Assembly (NCBI GenBank): GCA_963748485.1
Contig: CAVVJF010000009.1
Coordinates: 868,001 to 932,000, forward strand
Length of the DNA stretch: 64,000 nucleotides
Origin: DASRWT01 sp963748485
Lineage (GTDB): Bacteria > Methylomirabilota > Methylomirabilia > Rokubacteriales > CSP1-6
Direction: 5' to 3'
The notes beneath the pieces are model-generated. The model was not told the DNA's origin, did no database searches, and was given only the letters and a program-made list of their open reading frames with translations. Shown here piece by piece: positions 56,299-64,000 of this stretch. Position numbers and translations under genes: made by a program. The first letter of the stretch is position 1, and every line of letters begins with the position of its first letter.

Positions 56299-56778
56299 AT
56301 GCGATCGCGGAGCCAAGCGCTCGCACAGCGGTTCGAGGCCAAGGCCGAAGAGGCGATGGCCACGCTGGTCCGGCTCACGGAGGCGGACTGGACGAAGGTG
56401 ACCGAGACCGAGAAGTGGTCGGTGGGGGTGACCGCGCATCACCTGGCCGGCGCCTACGAGCCGATCTCGGAGATGCTCGTGGCGGTGGTGACGGGGCAGG
56501 CGCACGGCGCGTTCACGATGGCGATGCTCGACGAGATGAACGCCCAGCACGCGCGCGACTTCGCGGACTGCACCAAGGCGGAGACGACGGAGCTCTTCCG
56601 GAAAGGCGCGGCGACAGCCGCCGCGGTGGTGCGCGGGCTCAGCGACAATCAGCTCGACCGGAGCGGCACGGTGCTCGTGGACGCCCCCCCTATGACCGCC
56701 GAGCAGCTGATCCTGAACGGTCTCATCCTCCACACGGAGGAGCACTTCGGGAGCATCCGGAAGACGGTGGGGGCTTGA
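56299..56778 (+). CDS. DinB-family protein
   Basis: 159 aa, closely related to the protein at 52.0 kb (KWSVGVTAHHLAGAYEPIS, ADCTKAET shared). Metal-binding histidines present, with LHTEEHFGSI at the end. ATG 56299 behind AAGGAGGCG. Divergent from the DHA2 exporter with a shared ECF42-like site. Confidence 0.85.
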   Translation: MRSRSQALAQRFEAKAEEAMATLVRLTEADWTKVTETEKWSVGVTAHHLAGAYEPISEMLVAVVTGQAHGAFTMAMLDEMNAQHARDFADCTKAETTELFRKGAATAAAVVRGLSDNQLDRSGTVLVDAPPMTAEQLILNGLILHTEEHFGSIRKTVGA

Positions 56779-56782
56779 GCAC

Positions 56783-57574
56783 CTAGCTTGTCCGGGCGGC
56801 GGCGGCGCGATGCGCGTCACGCGCCTCGTTGGCCGCGCTCCGTAAGGCGGCGACCCGCCGCTCGGCCTCCTGCAACGCCGTGCGCATGGCGTGAACCTTC
56901 GCCTCGGCCGCCTCGGCCGCACGCTCCTTACGCCGCGCCGCCGCGTCCAGCTCCCTCGCCTCGCGCTCGGCGCGTCGCGTGGCCTGTCGCGCCTCGCGCT
57001 CGGCCCGGACCTGACGCCGCCGCTCGGCTTTCGACGGCTCCCGGACGGCGAGCGCGCTCGTCCTCGGCGATGCGGAGCGGCGCGACATGGCCGGGAGCGG
57101 CCCTTGCGCCAGCACGTCGAACCCGGCCGCTGCTCGCTCCTCTTTCAGCCGACCGGCGACCAGATCGGCGCGGATTCGTCGATCTGCGACCGCGGCCAGG
57201 AGCGTGTCGTGCAGCCGGCGCTCGAGCGCGGGGGACATGCGTACCCCGGCATCGCGTAGCTTCTCGGCTGCGCCGCGAACGATGGGCCCGATCGCGGCAC
57301 GGTAACGCTGCATGGCCGGCTGCAGCTCGCCCTGCCCCAGCTGAGCTCGCCGGAGCTGGCCGACCGCTTCGGCCAGCTCGTCGACGGCCCCGCGGCCGTT
57401 CACCGCATTGTTGAGCGCCCACACAACCGGGCTGGGACGCCGGAGGCGCCGGACTTGCCGCGCCTCGGCCACCTTCCCCTTCTTCTCCAGCTTTGCCGCG
57501 AGCGCGCTGCGGGCGCGCACGAAGTCCCTCGGAGGCACCGCGCGGAGAAGGTCGGTCTCACTTCCAGTGGTCAT
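56783..57574 (-). CDS. Coiled-coil protein of unknown function
   Basis: 263 aa. The N-terminal half has the block PPRDFVRARSALAAKLEKKG, VRRLRRPSPVVWALNNAVN that is widespread in GC-rich soil bacteria, usually in uncharacterised proteins. The second half is a long charged coiled coil (RAEREARQATRRAEREARE...). No catalytic motif. It converges with the DinB gene (4 nt apart). Confidence 0.65.
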   Translation of the reverse strand: MTTGSETDLLRAVPPRDFVRARSALAAKLEKKGKVAEARQVRRLRRPSPVVWALNNAVNGRGAVDELAEAVGQLRRAQLGQGELQPAMQRYRAAIGPIVRGAAEKLRDAGVRMSPALERRLHDTLLAAVADRRIRADLVAGRLKEERAAAGFDVLAQGPLPAMSRRSASPRTSALAVREPSKAERRRQVRAEREARQATRRAEREARELDAAARRKERAAEAAEAKVHAMRTALQEAERRVAALRSAANEARDAHRAAAARTS

Positions 57575-57721
57575 CGGCGAGCAATCGTGCGCCGTGGGAT
57601 CGAACCACCGACGAGACGCAGTTTAGGGTTGTCGGTCGGCGCATCTCTGCTAGACTCCCCCGCAGCCTCAAGGTGATCCCGTAGATCGCGAGGTGATCCA
57701 GTAGAAACGAAGGAGGCGACC

Positions 57722-57916
57722 ATGGACAATCCAATGTTCGCACGGGTCGTGATTGGCATAGGCGCGCTTCTCGTCCTTATCGCACTGTTCGCGGACCGCT
57801 TGGGCTTGGGGGCTGTGTCTGGTTTCGGGTGGAAGCAGGGGCTTGGGTTGGTCATCGGCGCCGTGGGCATTCTGGCGGGACTCTATCTGCGGCGCCGGGG
57901 GAAGGCGCCTATGTAG
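57722..57916 (+). CDS. Small two-helix membrane protein
   Basis: 64 aa behind AAGGAGG. Two membrane helices (VVIGIGALLVLIALFA; GLGLVIGAVGILAGLYL) joined by a short loop, with a basic end RRRGK. Unknown function; such proteins often accompany stress or transport genes. Confidence 0.7.
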   Translation: MDNPMFARVVIGIGALLVLIALFADRLGLGAVSGFGWKQGLGLVIGAVGILAGLYLRRRGKAPM

Positions 57917-57970
57917 GAACTCGCCAGCCGGCGTGCGAGGCGATGCTGCGTTGCAATGGGGCGCGAAGAT

Positions 57971-58046
57971 TGGTGAGCCGTGGTGGGATCGAACCACCGA
58001 CCCCCTGATTAAAAGTCAGGTGCTCTGCCAACTGAGCTAACGGCTC
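57971..58046 (-). tRNA. tRNA-Lys (TTT)
   Basis: Acceptor GAGCCGT/ACGGCTC, D arm with AGCTCAGTTGGCAGAGC, anticodon stem CTGA/TCAG region with loop CTTTTAA (anticodon TTT), T arm GGTGG-TTCGATC-CCACC, encoded CCA. All stems pair. No attachment-type repeat is seen at its 3' end. Confidence 0.92.
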
Positions 58047-58151
58047 CCGCCTGCATTCTAGCCGACTTGCGCGGCCCCCTTCAATCGGCCGCCCCCGAGT
58101 GTCGTGAATAGCGTCGGGAAATTCGCCAGGCGCCGTGATATGCCCGGGCCT

Positions 58152-58463
58152 TCATCCCACTTGCTCCTCGAGGAACGCCGTCAACATCATGCGAACGATA
58201 TGCGGGAGCAGTTCGCCCCGCTGCGCCTCGGTCAACGGGGCCATGCCCTGGACGATGGGGGGTGGCGGCGCGGAAAATGAGGCGCTCCATTCGGGCCTCG
58301 TCCATCGGACCGCCCTGCGCCTCGAGCCGAACGGTCTCCAGCAACTCGCGCACGCTGGCGGTGACGACGCGGTGGAGCTCGCGGGCGTCGGGAGTCGCGC
58401 GTCCCGCTGGCCGTGCGCCGTGGCGGCCTCGAGGATCTCCGTCACCGGATGTGACTCAGTCAC
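58152..58463 (-). CDS. Small ORF coupled to the substrate-binding gene, two frame slips
   Basis: Starting at 58463 in the stop of the substrate-binding gene (GTGA), the frame reads MTESHPVTEILEAATAHGQRD; the coherent continuation DARELHRVVTASVRELLETV and GGPMDEARMERLIFRAA lies one frame over, and PPPIVQGMAPLTEAQRGELL is back in the first. The two slips compensate. The corrected protein (about 100 aa) is helical and unknown to me. Confidence 0.45.
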   Translation of the reverse strand: MTESHPVTEILEAATAHGQRDARLPTPASSTASSPPACASCWRPFGSRRRAVRWTRPEWSASFSAPPPPIVQGMAPLTEAQRGELLPHIVRMMLTAFLEEQVG

Positions 58464-59434
58464 TCGATCACCTGGTCCGCCCGCAGGAGCAGCGATGGCG
58501 GGATCGTCAGGCCGAGGGCCTTGGCGGTCTTGAGGTTGATGACCAGCTCGAACTTGGTGGGCTGCTCGATCGGCAGGTCAGCCGGTTTGGCGCCCTTGAG
58601 GATCTTGTCCACGTAGGTGGCCACGCGCCGATACAGGTCCCGAAGGCTGGCACCGTACGACATCAGCCCACCCTCTTCGACTTGCTCGCGCCACTCGTAG
58701 ATCGCGGGCAGGCGGCGCTGCGCCGTCAGCTCGATGATCCGCCGCCTGTCGATGAAAAAGGTGGGGCTGCTCATGACGGCGAGGGCATCGGCCCGTTCAG
58801 CCACCATGGTGGCAAATGCGCGCTCGTACTCGGCGCCCCGGACTTCGACGAGGATCAGCTTGACGCCGAGGGATGACGCCGCCGTCTGCGAGTGCTGCCT
58901 GGTGCTCTGAGCGGTATCCCTGCCGGCGAGGCCCGCGATTCGAGCAGCGCGCGGGGCGGCTTCCTTGAGCAGCTGCAGCCGCTTCTGATCGATCTCCGGT
59001 CCGACCGAATATGAGACCCCGGTGATGTTTCCCCCGGGTCGCGCTAGGTTGGAGACGAAGTCTGGTCCGCCAAAGCCCATGACGATGGGAATCGTCGTGG
59101 TCGCGTCCTTGGCCGCGTCGATGGCCGTGGGGGAAACAGCGACGATCACGTCCACCGGGATCTGCACGAGTTCTCGTACCAACCCGGGAAGTCGGTCAGT
59201 CTTGCCTTCGGCGTATCGTCGCTCGACCACCAAGTTCTGCCCCTCGACGTAGCCGAGCTCGCGCAGCATCTCGAGGAGATAGAGGTATCCCGTGGCGGAC
59301 GTACCAGCCGGCGGTCGCCCGCCGGGGCTGAGAAGCCCAAGCCGGTACACCTTGCCCGCCTGCTGTGCCTCGGCGGCGAGCGGCGCGGCGAGGAGCGCGG
59401 CAGCACCAGCAAGGAACGCGCGCCGAACCATCAC
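58460..59434 (-). CDS. ABC_sub_bind substrate-binding protein
   Basis: 324 aa. Signal peptide MMVRRAFLAGAAALLAAPLA ending AEAQQ, then the ABC_sub_bind (PF04392-type) fold: RLGLLSPGGRP, ELVQIPVDVIVAVSPTAI, PIVMGFGGPDFVSNLARPGGNITG, and the end KGAKPADLPIEQPTKFELVI, NLKTAKALGLTIPPSLLLRA. It binds an unknown solute in the periplasm. Start overlaps the stop of the upstream paralogue (4 nt). No permease or ATPase gene is adjacent. Confidence 0.88.
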   Translation of the reverse strand: MMVRRAFLAGAAALLAAPLAAEAQQAGKVYRLGLLSPGGRPPAGTSATGYLYLLEMLRELGYVEGQNLVVERRYAEGKTDRLPGLVRELVQIPVDVIVAVSPTAIDAAKDATTTIPIVMGFGGPDFVSNLARPGGNITGVSYSVGPEIDQKRLQLLKEAAPRAARIAGLAGRDTAQSTRQHSQTAASSLGVKLILVEVRGAEYERAFATMVAERADALAVMSSPTFFIDRRRIIELTAQRRLPAIYEWREQVEEGGLMSYGASLRDLYRRVATYVDKILKGAKPADLPIEQPTKFELVINLKTAKALGLTIPPSLLLRADQVIE

Positions 59435-60414
59435 TCGATCACCTGGTCCGCCCGCTGCAAGATGGACTGGGGAATCGTCAGTCCGAGCGCCTTCGCAGTC
59501 TTAAGGTTGATGACCAACTCGAACTTCGTCGGCTGTTCGACTGGCAGGTCGGCGGGCTTCGCGCCTTTCAGTATCTTGCCGACATGTACTCCGCCCCGGC
59601 GGAACAGGTCAGCGTAATCGGGCCCGTAGGTGATAAGCGCGCCGTGTGGCACCCAGATCCGGTTCAACGCCATGATAGGCAGCCGATGCGTCGCGGCATG
59701 CTCGGCGATTCGCGCGTGATGCTGAATCACGGCGACGTGAAGGTGCAACGCGTCAGGTCGGTGACGCAGCATCGCGCCGAGAGCCGGCTCGAGATCCGCC
59801 TTCCCCTGAATCTCTACGGAGATCAGTGCCACGCTTGCGTTCCTCGCGATGGTCTCCATATCCTTCCAACCTGCCGCGGACGCGGGGTTTGCGGGATCCC
59901 ATAAGACGGCGAGGCGAGACAGTCTTGGAAGCGCCTCCCGCGTCAACTGCAGCGCCTTCGCTTGCAGCTCTGGATATTGAGCGGAGATGCCGGTGACGTT
60001 GCCGCCTGGCCGGACCAAGCTCGCGACGAGACCGTCGCGGACCGGGTCGCTGACCCCGATGAAGACGATCGGGATCATGCTGGTCCGCTCCTTCGCAGTG
60101 CGAGCGACCAACGTATTGGAAGTCACGATCACGTCGACGTTCATCTGGAGGAGCTCGGCGACGAAGGGGGACGCGAGTTCGTTCTTTCCCTCCAGGTATC
60201 GCCGCTCAATTGCGAGAGTTCTTTCCGCCACGTAGCCCTGCTCGCGGAGTCCCTGAAGAAGAGCCTCCCAGGTTTTCAGGCCTTCCGAAGTCGTAGGGAT
60301 GATGCTTCCGATGTAGCCGATTCGTGGCGTCTTCCCCGCTTGCTGAGCCTGGACGGCATACGGCGCGGTGAGGAGACCACCTGGAACCAGCGCGAGGAAG
60401 GTGCGTCGCTTCAT
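59431..60414 (-). CDS. ABC_sub_bind substrate-binding protein (paralogue)
   Basis: 327 aa. Signal peptide MKRRTFLALVPGGLLTAPYA, then the same fold (RIGYIGSIIP, LLQMNVDVIVTSNTLVA, PIVFIGVSDPVRDGLVASL) and an almost identical C-terminus (KILKGAKPADLPVEQPTKFE, KTAKALGLTIPQSILQRADQ) to the downstream gene. Middle parts differ, so the ligands may differ. ATG 60414 follows GGAGGCC. Confidence 0.88.
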   Translation of the reverse strand: MKRRTFLALVPGGLLTAPYAVQAQQAGKTPRIGYIGSIIPTTSEGLKTWEALLQGLREQGYVAERTLAIERRYLEGKNELASPFVAELLQMNVDVIVTSNTLVARTAKERTSMIPIVFIGVSDPVRDGLVASLVRPGGNVTGISAQYPELQAKALQLTREALPRLSRLAVLWDPANPASAAGWKDMETIARNASVALISVEIQGKADLEPALGAMLRHRPDALHLHVAVIQHHARIAEHAATHRLPIMALNRIWVPHGALITYGPDYADLFRRGGVHVGKILKGAKPADLPVEQPTKFELVINLKTAKALGLTIPQSILQRADQVIE

Positions 60415-60580
60415 CAAGGGGCCTCCGTTAGCTTGTTGAGTGCCGCCTCGAGCAGCGCCCGGACTTCGGCGTCGCGTTCCCGCCGGGCCTCCGCCTTCCG
60501 CCGCCGACTCCGGGCAGCCCGACACCGGCCGGAGCAGACCTCCCGACGGGACTAGCACCAGCGCGGACCGCGCGCGCCCC

Positions 60581-60766
60581 CTACGGCCCCGCGAGGAGCA
60601 CCATCAGCAGCGCGAACAGCCCCAGCAGCAGCGCGGCGACGACGAGGATCAGGCTGAACCCGGGGCGGGCGCCGGGGGGGCGCATCCAGTGGATCAGGAG
60701 GGCGACGGCGAGCAGGCAGACGCAGACGGCGAGGAGGATGAGCGCGCGCGCGACGATCGGCACCAT
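60581..60766 (-). CDS. Small two-helix membrane protein
   Basis: 61 aa: two hydrophobic helices (ALILLAVCVCLLAVALLI; LILVVAALLLGLFALLMVLL) around HWMRPPGARPG. It starts 2 nt after the stop of the large cyclase-type regulator, so it is translated with it. Too short for the family to be known. Confidence 0.6.
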   Translation of the reverse strand: MVPIVARALILLAVCVCLLAVALLIHWMRPPGARPGFSLILVVAALLLGLFALLMVLLAGP

Positions 60767-60768
60767 GA

Positions 60769-63700
60769 CTACTCCCGCCGCCGACCCTTGCCGGCGGCGG
60801 TCGGGGGCCCGCCGCGGTCCTCGTGGGGAATGACCACGATGCCCTGCAGGCGCAGGGCGCCGTCGGTGACCACGGCGGAGCGGCGGCGCTCCCTGCCGCG
60901 CCGCTCGGCGGCGGCCGCGGCGCCGGCCCGCCGGCGCTCGCCCTTGCGGCGGTCGAGCACCACCGTCACGTCCTGATCCTCGGCGAAGCGGCTCTTGAGG
61001 AAGTCGAACAGGCCGAGGTTGTAGTGCGCGATCACCAGCAGGTGCCCCAGCGCCTTCAGCTGCGTGGTGGCTTCCTCCAGCCAGTGGCGCATGTCCATCT
61101 CGCGGAAGAGGTTGATGGCGCGGAAGATGTGGACTTCGGCCTTGCCGTGGGCGCCGGCCAGGCGATACACCTCGCCCAGCGACAGCAGAACCCGCCCCAG
61201 CAACGGGCGCATGCCCAGCTCCTCGGCGAGCGTCTGGGCCTGGATGAGGCTCTTCTCTGCGTGGGCGAGATCGCGCGCGTCCGTCCGCGCGGCGATCTCG
61301 CCCAGCAGACGCAGCGCGTAGGCCTGATGCCCGCGCTCCTTGTGCGCGAGGGCCAGGTCGAGCGCGCGCTGGGCGACCTCGCGGGCGCGCTCGGGCTGCC
61401 CGGCGGCGAGGAGGCCGCCGGCAAGGTTCACCGTCCAGCTGGCCAGATAGGCCTTCACGCCCAGCTCCTCGGTGAGGCGCACGCCGTCTTCCAGCAGCGG
61501 CAGCCCGTCCTCGGGGCGGCCCACGCGGGCGCGGGTCAACCCGAGCAGCGAGGACGGAATCGGGCGCCACACGGTGAGCTGCTTGTCGCGGCAGGCTTCG
61601 AGCGCGCGCTCGAGCAGGTGGAGGGCCTTTTCCATGTGCCCACGGCGCAGGGCGACCAGGCCGCCCAGGGTCCAGGCGATGGCCTGCGCATAGGCGTGCC
61701 GATCGGCCTCCGCCGCGCGCTGGCCGACCTCCGCGTAGGAGGCGGCCAGGTCGAACTCGCCCAGCTCGGCGAGCGCGAAGGCCAGCCAGCCGGTGGACGA
61801 GGCATAGGACACCGTCGTCTGCGCGCCGCCGTCCTTGCCGCGCACCTCTTCGAGGCGCTCCACGTTCTGCATCAGCACGGACTCGGCGTCCCGGTAGCGG
61901 CCCTGCGCGTGGTACGAGTAGCCCATGTAGCCGCGGGCGAGGGCCTGCAGCGCCACGTCCTGCCCCGCCTCGCCGATAGCCAGGCAGCGCTCCCCGTAGG
62001 CGATGGCGGCGTCGGGCTCGCCCTTCAAGTAGTGGTAGTTGACGAGATAGGTGTACACGCGCGCCAGGCGCGATTCGTCGTTGATGAGCTTGGCCATGTT
62101 CTCGGCTTGCTGCGAGAGCGTCAGGGCCTTCTGCAGCTCGCCCAGTTGCAGCAGCGACGGCCGCATCTCGAGCCGCGTGTCGATGGCCGCCTCGCTGGCC
62201 TCCCGGGTCTCCGGCAGGTTCCCCAGTGCCACCAGGGCCTGCTCGAGCAGCGCCACCGCCTCACGGTTGGCCGAGCGGCCCGAGGCCTTGGCGCCGGCCT
62301 GGCGCAGATACGTCACCGCCTTGGGCCACACCTCGCCGCGGAACGCGTGATCCGCCATCAGGTCAATCTGCTCGGCACGCCGCTCGGGCTGGATGCGCTC
62401 GAGCGTCTCCAGGATGCGGCCGTGCAGCGTGCGGCGCCGCTCCTGCAGGAGGCTCCCATAGGCCACCCCGTGGGTGAGCGCGTGCGTGAACGTGTAAACG
62501 AGGTCGGGGAAGAGCCCAGTCTCGAACAGGAACTCCGCCTGCTGCAGCCGGGTCAGGCGATGCCGCAGCTCATCCTCGGGCATCTCGCCGACGGCGGTCA
62601 GGATTGTGAAGGCCACGTCCTTGCCGATGACGGCGGCGGCCTGGAGCAGCCGCTTGTCGTCCGTGTCCAGCCGATCGATACGCGACGCGATAACCGCTTG
62701 AACCGTGGCGGGCACCTGGATGGTGGTCAGCGGCTTGGCGAGGCGATAGCTCCCGCGCTCGCCCACCAGCCCCCGCGTCTCGACGAGCGTGCGCACGCAC
62801 TCCTCGAGGAAGAAGGGATTGCCCTCGGTACGCGCCACCAGGAGCCCCTTCACCGGCTCGAGGCTCTCGTGCCCGCCCAGGATGCCGCGCAGGAGCTCGT
62901 CGGCCGTCGCGGGCGGCAGCGGATCGAGGCGGAGCTGCGTGTAATGGCTGCGGCTCGCCCAGCCGTGCTGGTACTCGGGGCGATAGCCCACGAGGAGGAG
63001 GATCTGCGCGGTGGGCAGGCTCTCGACCAGGCTGTCCAGGAAGGCCTGCGTCTCGGAGTCGATCCAGTGGAGATCCTCGCACACGAGCAGCAGCGGCTGC
63101 ACCTGGCTCTCGCGCAGCAGGAGCCGCTTGAGGGCGTCCAGGATGCGCTGGCGCCGCTGCGGCGAGTCGGGGCCCGGCCACTCCGGATCGTCGGCGGGTA
63201 CGTCGAGCAGCGTGAGGAAGGCGGGCAGCGTGGGCCGCAGCGTCTCGTCGAGGGTGAGGAGCTTGCCCGTCACCTTCTCGCGGGTGCGTCGGGCGTCGTC
63301 GCGCTCGTCGATCTGGAAGTACCGCCGCAGCAGCTCCACCACCGGGAAATAGGGCGTGAGCTTGCTGTAGGAGACGGCGGCCGCCTCCCCCATGAGCCAG
63401 CCCTGGGTCCGGTGCGAATGCGTGAACTCCCAGAAGAGCCGCGACTTGCCCACCCCGGGCTCGCCCACCAGGGCCACCACCTGCCCGTGCCCGGCGCGCG
63501 CGCGCTCGAGGGCCTGGCGCAGGCGATCGAGCTCGGCGTCGCGGCCCACGAAGGGCGAGAGCCCCCGCGCCGCGGACGCTTGCATGCGGGAGCGCACCTG
63601 CCCCGCCCCCACCACCTCGTAGACCTCCACGGGATCGCTCATGCCCTTGACGGGCACGGGGCCGAGCGCCTTCACCTCCACGTAGCCCTCCGCCAGGCGC

Positions 63701-64000
63701 AGGGTGTGAGCGGTGATGAGGTTGCTGCCGGGGCGCGCGAGCTGCTCCATGCGCGCGGCCAGGTGCGTGGTCTGCCCCACCGCGGTGTAGTCCATGTGGA
63801 GGTCGCTGCCGATGGAGCGCACGACGACCTCGCCGGAGTTGAGCCCCACGCGGATCTGCACGTCGATGCCCTGATTGCGGCGCAGCTCCTCGGCGTAGCG
63901 CCCCACCGTGTCCTGCATGCGGATGGCCGTGTAGCAGGCGCGGACGGCGTGATCCTCGTGCGCGAGCGGCGCGCCGAACAGCGCCATGATGCCGTCGCCC
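60769..64000 (-). CDS. Cyclase-homology / AAA / TPR regulator (5' end beyond window)
   Basis: At least 1072 aa, running off the right edge. The visible part starts within the class III cyclase domain (GDGIMALFGAPLAHEDHA, IRVGLNSGEVVVRSIGSD), then a STAND/AAA ATPase (VALVGEPGVGKSRLFWEF Walker A; LICEDLHWIDSETQAF Walker B region) and about 500 residues of TPR-like repeats (LARGYMGYSYHAQGRY, ALRLLGEIAARTDARD), ending with a basic RRKGERRRAG segment. It is the full-length counterpart of the truncated protein at 20.3-22.5 kb. Regulator role is inferred. Confidence 0.85.
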   Translation of the reverse strand, partial: GDGIMALFGAPLAHEDHAVRACYTAIRMQDTVGRYAEELRRNQGIDVQIRVGLNSGEVVVRSIGSDLHMDYTAVGQTTHLAARMEQLARPGSNLITAHTLRLAEGYVEVKALGPVPVKGMSDPVEVYEVVGAGQVRSRMQASAARGLSPFVGRDAELDRLRQALERARAGHGQVVALVGEPGVGKSRLFWEFTHSHRTQGWLMGEAAAVSYSKLTPYFPVVELLRRYFQIDERDDARRTREKVTGKLLTLDETLRPTLPAFLTLLDVPADDPEWPGPDSPQRRQRILDALKRLLLRESQVQPLLLVCEDLHWIDSETQAFLDSLVESLPTAQILLLVGYRPEYQHGWASRSHYTQLRLDPLPPATADELLRGILGGHESLEPVKGLLVARTEGNPFFLEECVRTLVETRGLVGERGSYRLAKPLTTIQVPATVQAVIASRIDRLDTDDKRLLQAAAVIGKDVAFTILTAVGEMPEDELRHRLTRLQQAEFLFETGLFPDLVYTFTHALTHGVAYGSLLQERRRTLHGRILETLERIQPERRAEQIDLMADHAFRGEVWPKAVTYLRQAGAKASGRSANREAVALLEQALVALGNLPETREASEAAIDTRLEMRPSLLQLGELQKALTLSQQAENMAKLINDESRLARVYTYLVNYHYLKGEPDAAIAYGERCLAIGEAGQDVALQALARGYMGYSYHAQGRYRDAESVLMQNVERLEEVRGKDGGAQTTVSYASSTGWLAFALAELGEFDLAASYAEVGQRAAEADRHAYAQAIAWTLGGLVALRRGHMEKALHLLERALEACRDKQLTVWRPIPSSLLGLTRARVGRPEDGLPLLEDGVRLTEELGVKAYLASWTVNLAGGLLAAGQPERAREVAQRALDLALAHKERGHQAYALRLLGEIAARTDARDLAHAEKSLIQAQTLAEELGMRPLLGRVLLSLGEVYRLAGAHGKAEVHIFRAINLFREMDMRHWLEEATTQLKALGHLLVIAHYNLGLFDFLKSRFAEDQDVTVVLDRRKGERRRAGAAAAAERRGRERRRSAVVTDGALRLQGIVVIPHEDRGGPPTAAGKGRRRE

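Overview
The window is GC-rich bacterial DNA. Its gene content (zinc-ribbon adenylate cyclase/AAA/TPR regulators, tandem ABC_sub_bind substrate-binding proteins, PEP-CTERM proteins, an AmmeMemoRadiSam pair, DUF427, DUF1330 and EthD proteins, an ECF42-type sigma factor with DGPF partners) suggests an uncultured soil or sediment lineage such as Rokubacteria/Methylomirabilota, most likely a metagenome-assembled genome. That assignment is an inference from gene families only.

The window has two parts that meet at a tRNA-Glu gene (36.36-36.44 kb). The left 36 kb looks like an accreted, decaying genomic island. It opens with a translationally coupled pair: a small membrane protein resembling the EACC1 component of conflict systems, interrupted by a G9 tract, and a 568-aa protein with an HEATH zinc-peptidase motif. 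A graveyard follows at 2.4-7.8 kb: PEP-CTERM proteins in various states of decay, separated by C-terminal tails of zinc-ribbon serine recombinases. The recombinase tails carry a 19-nt core that also occurs in the 3' end of the tRNA-Glu gene, so they read as successive attachment-site scars. The segment from 7.9 to 24 kb holds rpiA, an intact IS481-type element, amrS/amrB, a THEP1 NTPase, a truncated pntB, a SYLF lipoprotein, a secreted protein with a long Gly/Ser region and TPR repeats, an AhpD-like protein, a truncated cyclase regulator and a lactonase-fold protein. Seven copies of a ~113-bp repeat lie here, several exactly where genes are cut off. From 24 to 36 kb there are further recombinase tails, a phage-type large terminase with small companion ORFs, an SDR, a truncated restriction helicase, several small exported proteins and lipoproteins, and remnants of a desaturase and a DUF6766 protein.

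The right part (36.5-64 kb) is denser and more core-like. An EvgS-type hybrid sensor kinase is coupled to a REC-EAL response regulator. A thiolase and a GGDEF-EAL protein diverge, the latter behind a perfect sigma-54 promoter match. SRAP/YedK, a GT2 glycosyltransferase, PAP2, a flippase-like LPG-synthase-fold protein and a lipid kinase follow. The 50.6-56.8 kb block looks like an ECF42 regulon: the sigma factor, two DinB proteins, two DGPF/YCII proteins and two MFS exporters, with TGTCGA-N17-CGA promoter-like sites, one of them readable on both strands. The end holds a coiled-coil protein, tRNA-Lys, two tandem ABC substrate-binding proteins without a transporter, and a large cyclase-homology/AAA/TPR regulator that runs off the window.

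Many genes carry single-base frameshifts (EACC1-like, choice-of-anchor L, amrB, pntB, recombinase tails, hybrid kinase, the 58.2-kb ORF). Some of this is probably genuine decay in the island, but the breaks in otherwise intact genes may be assembly or sequencing errors.
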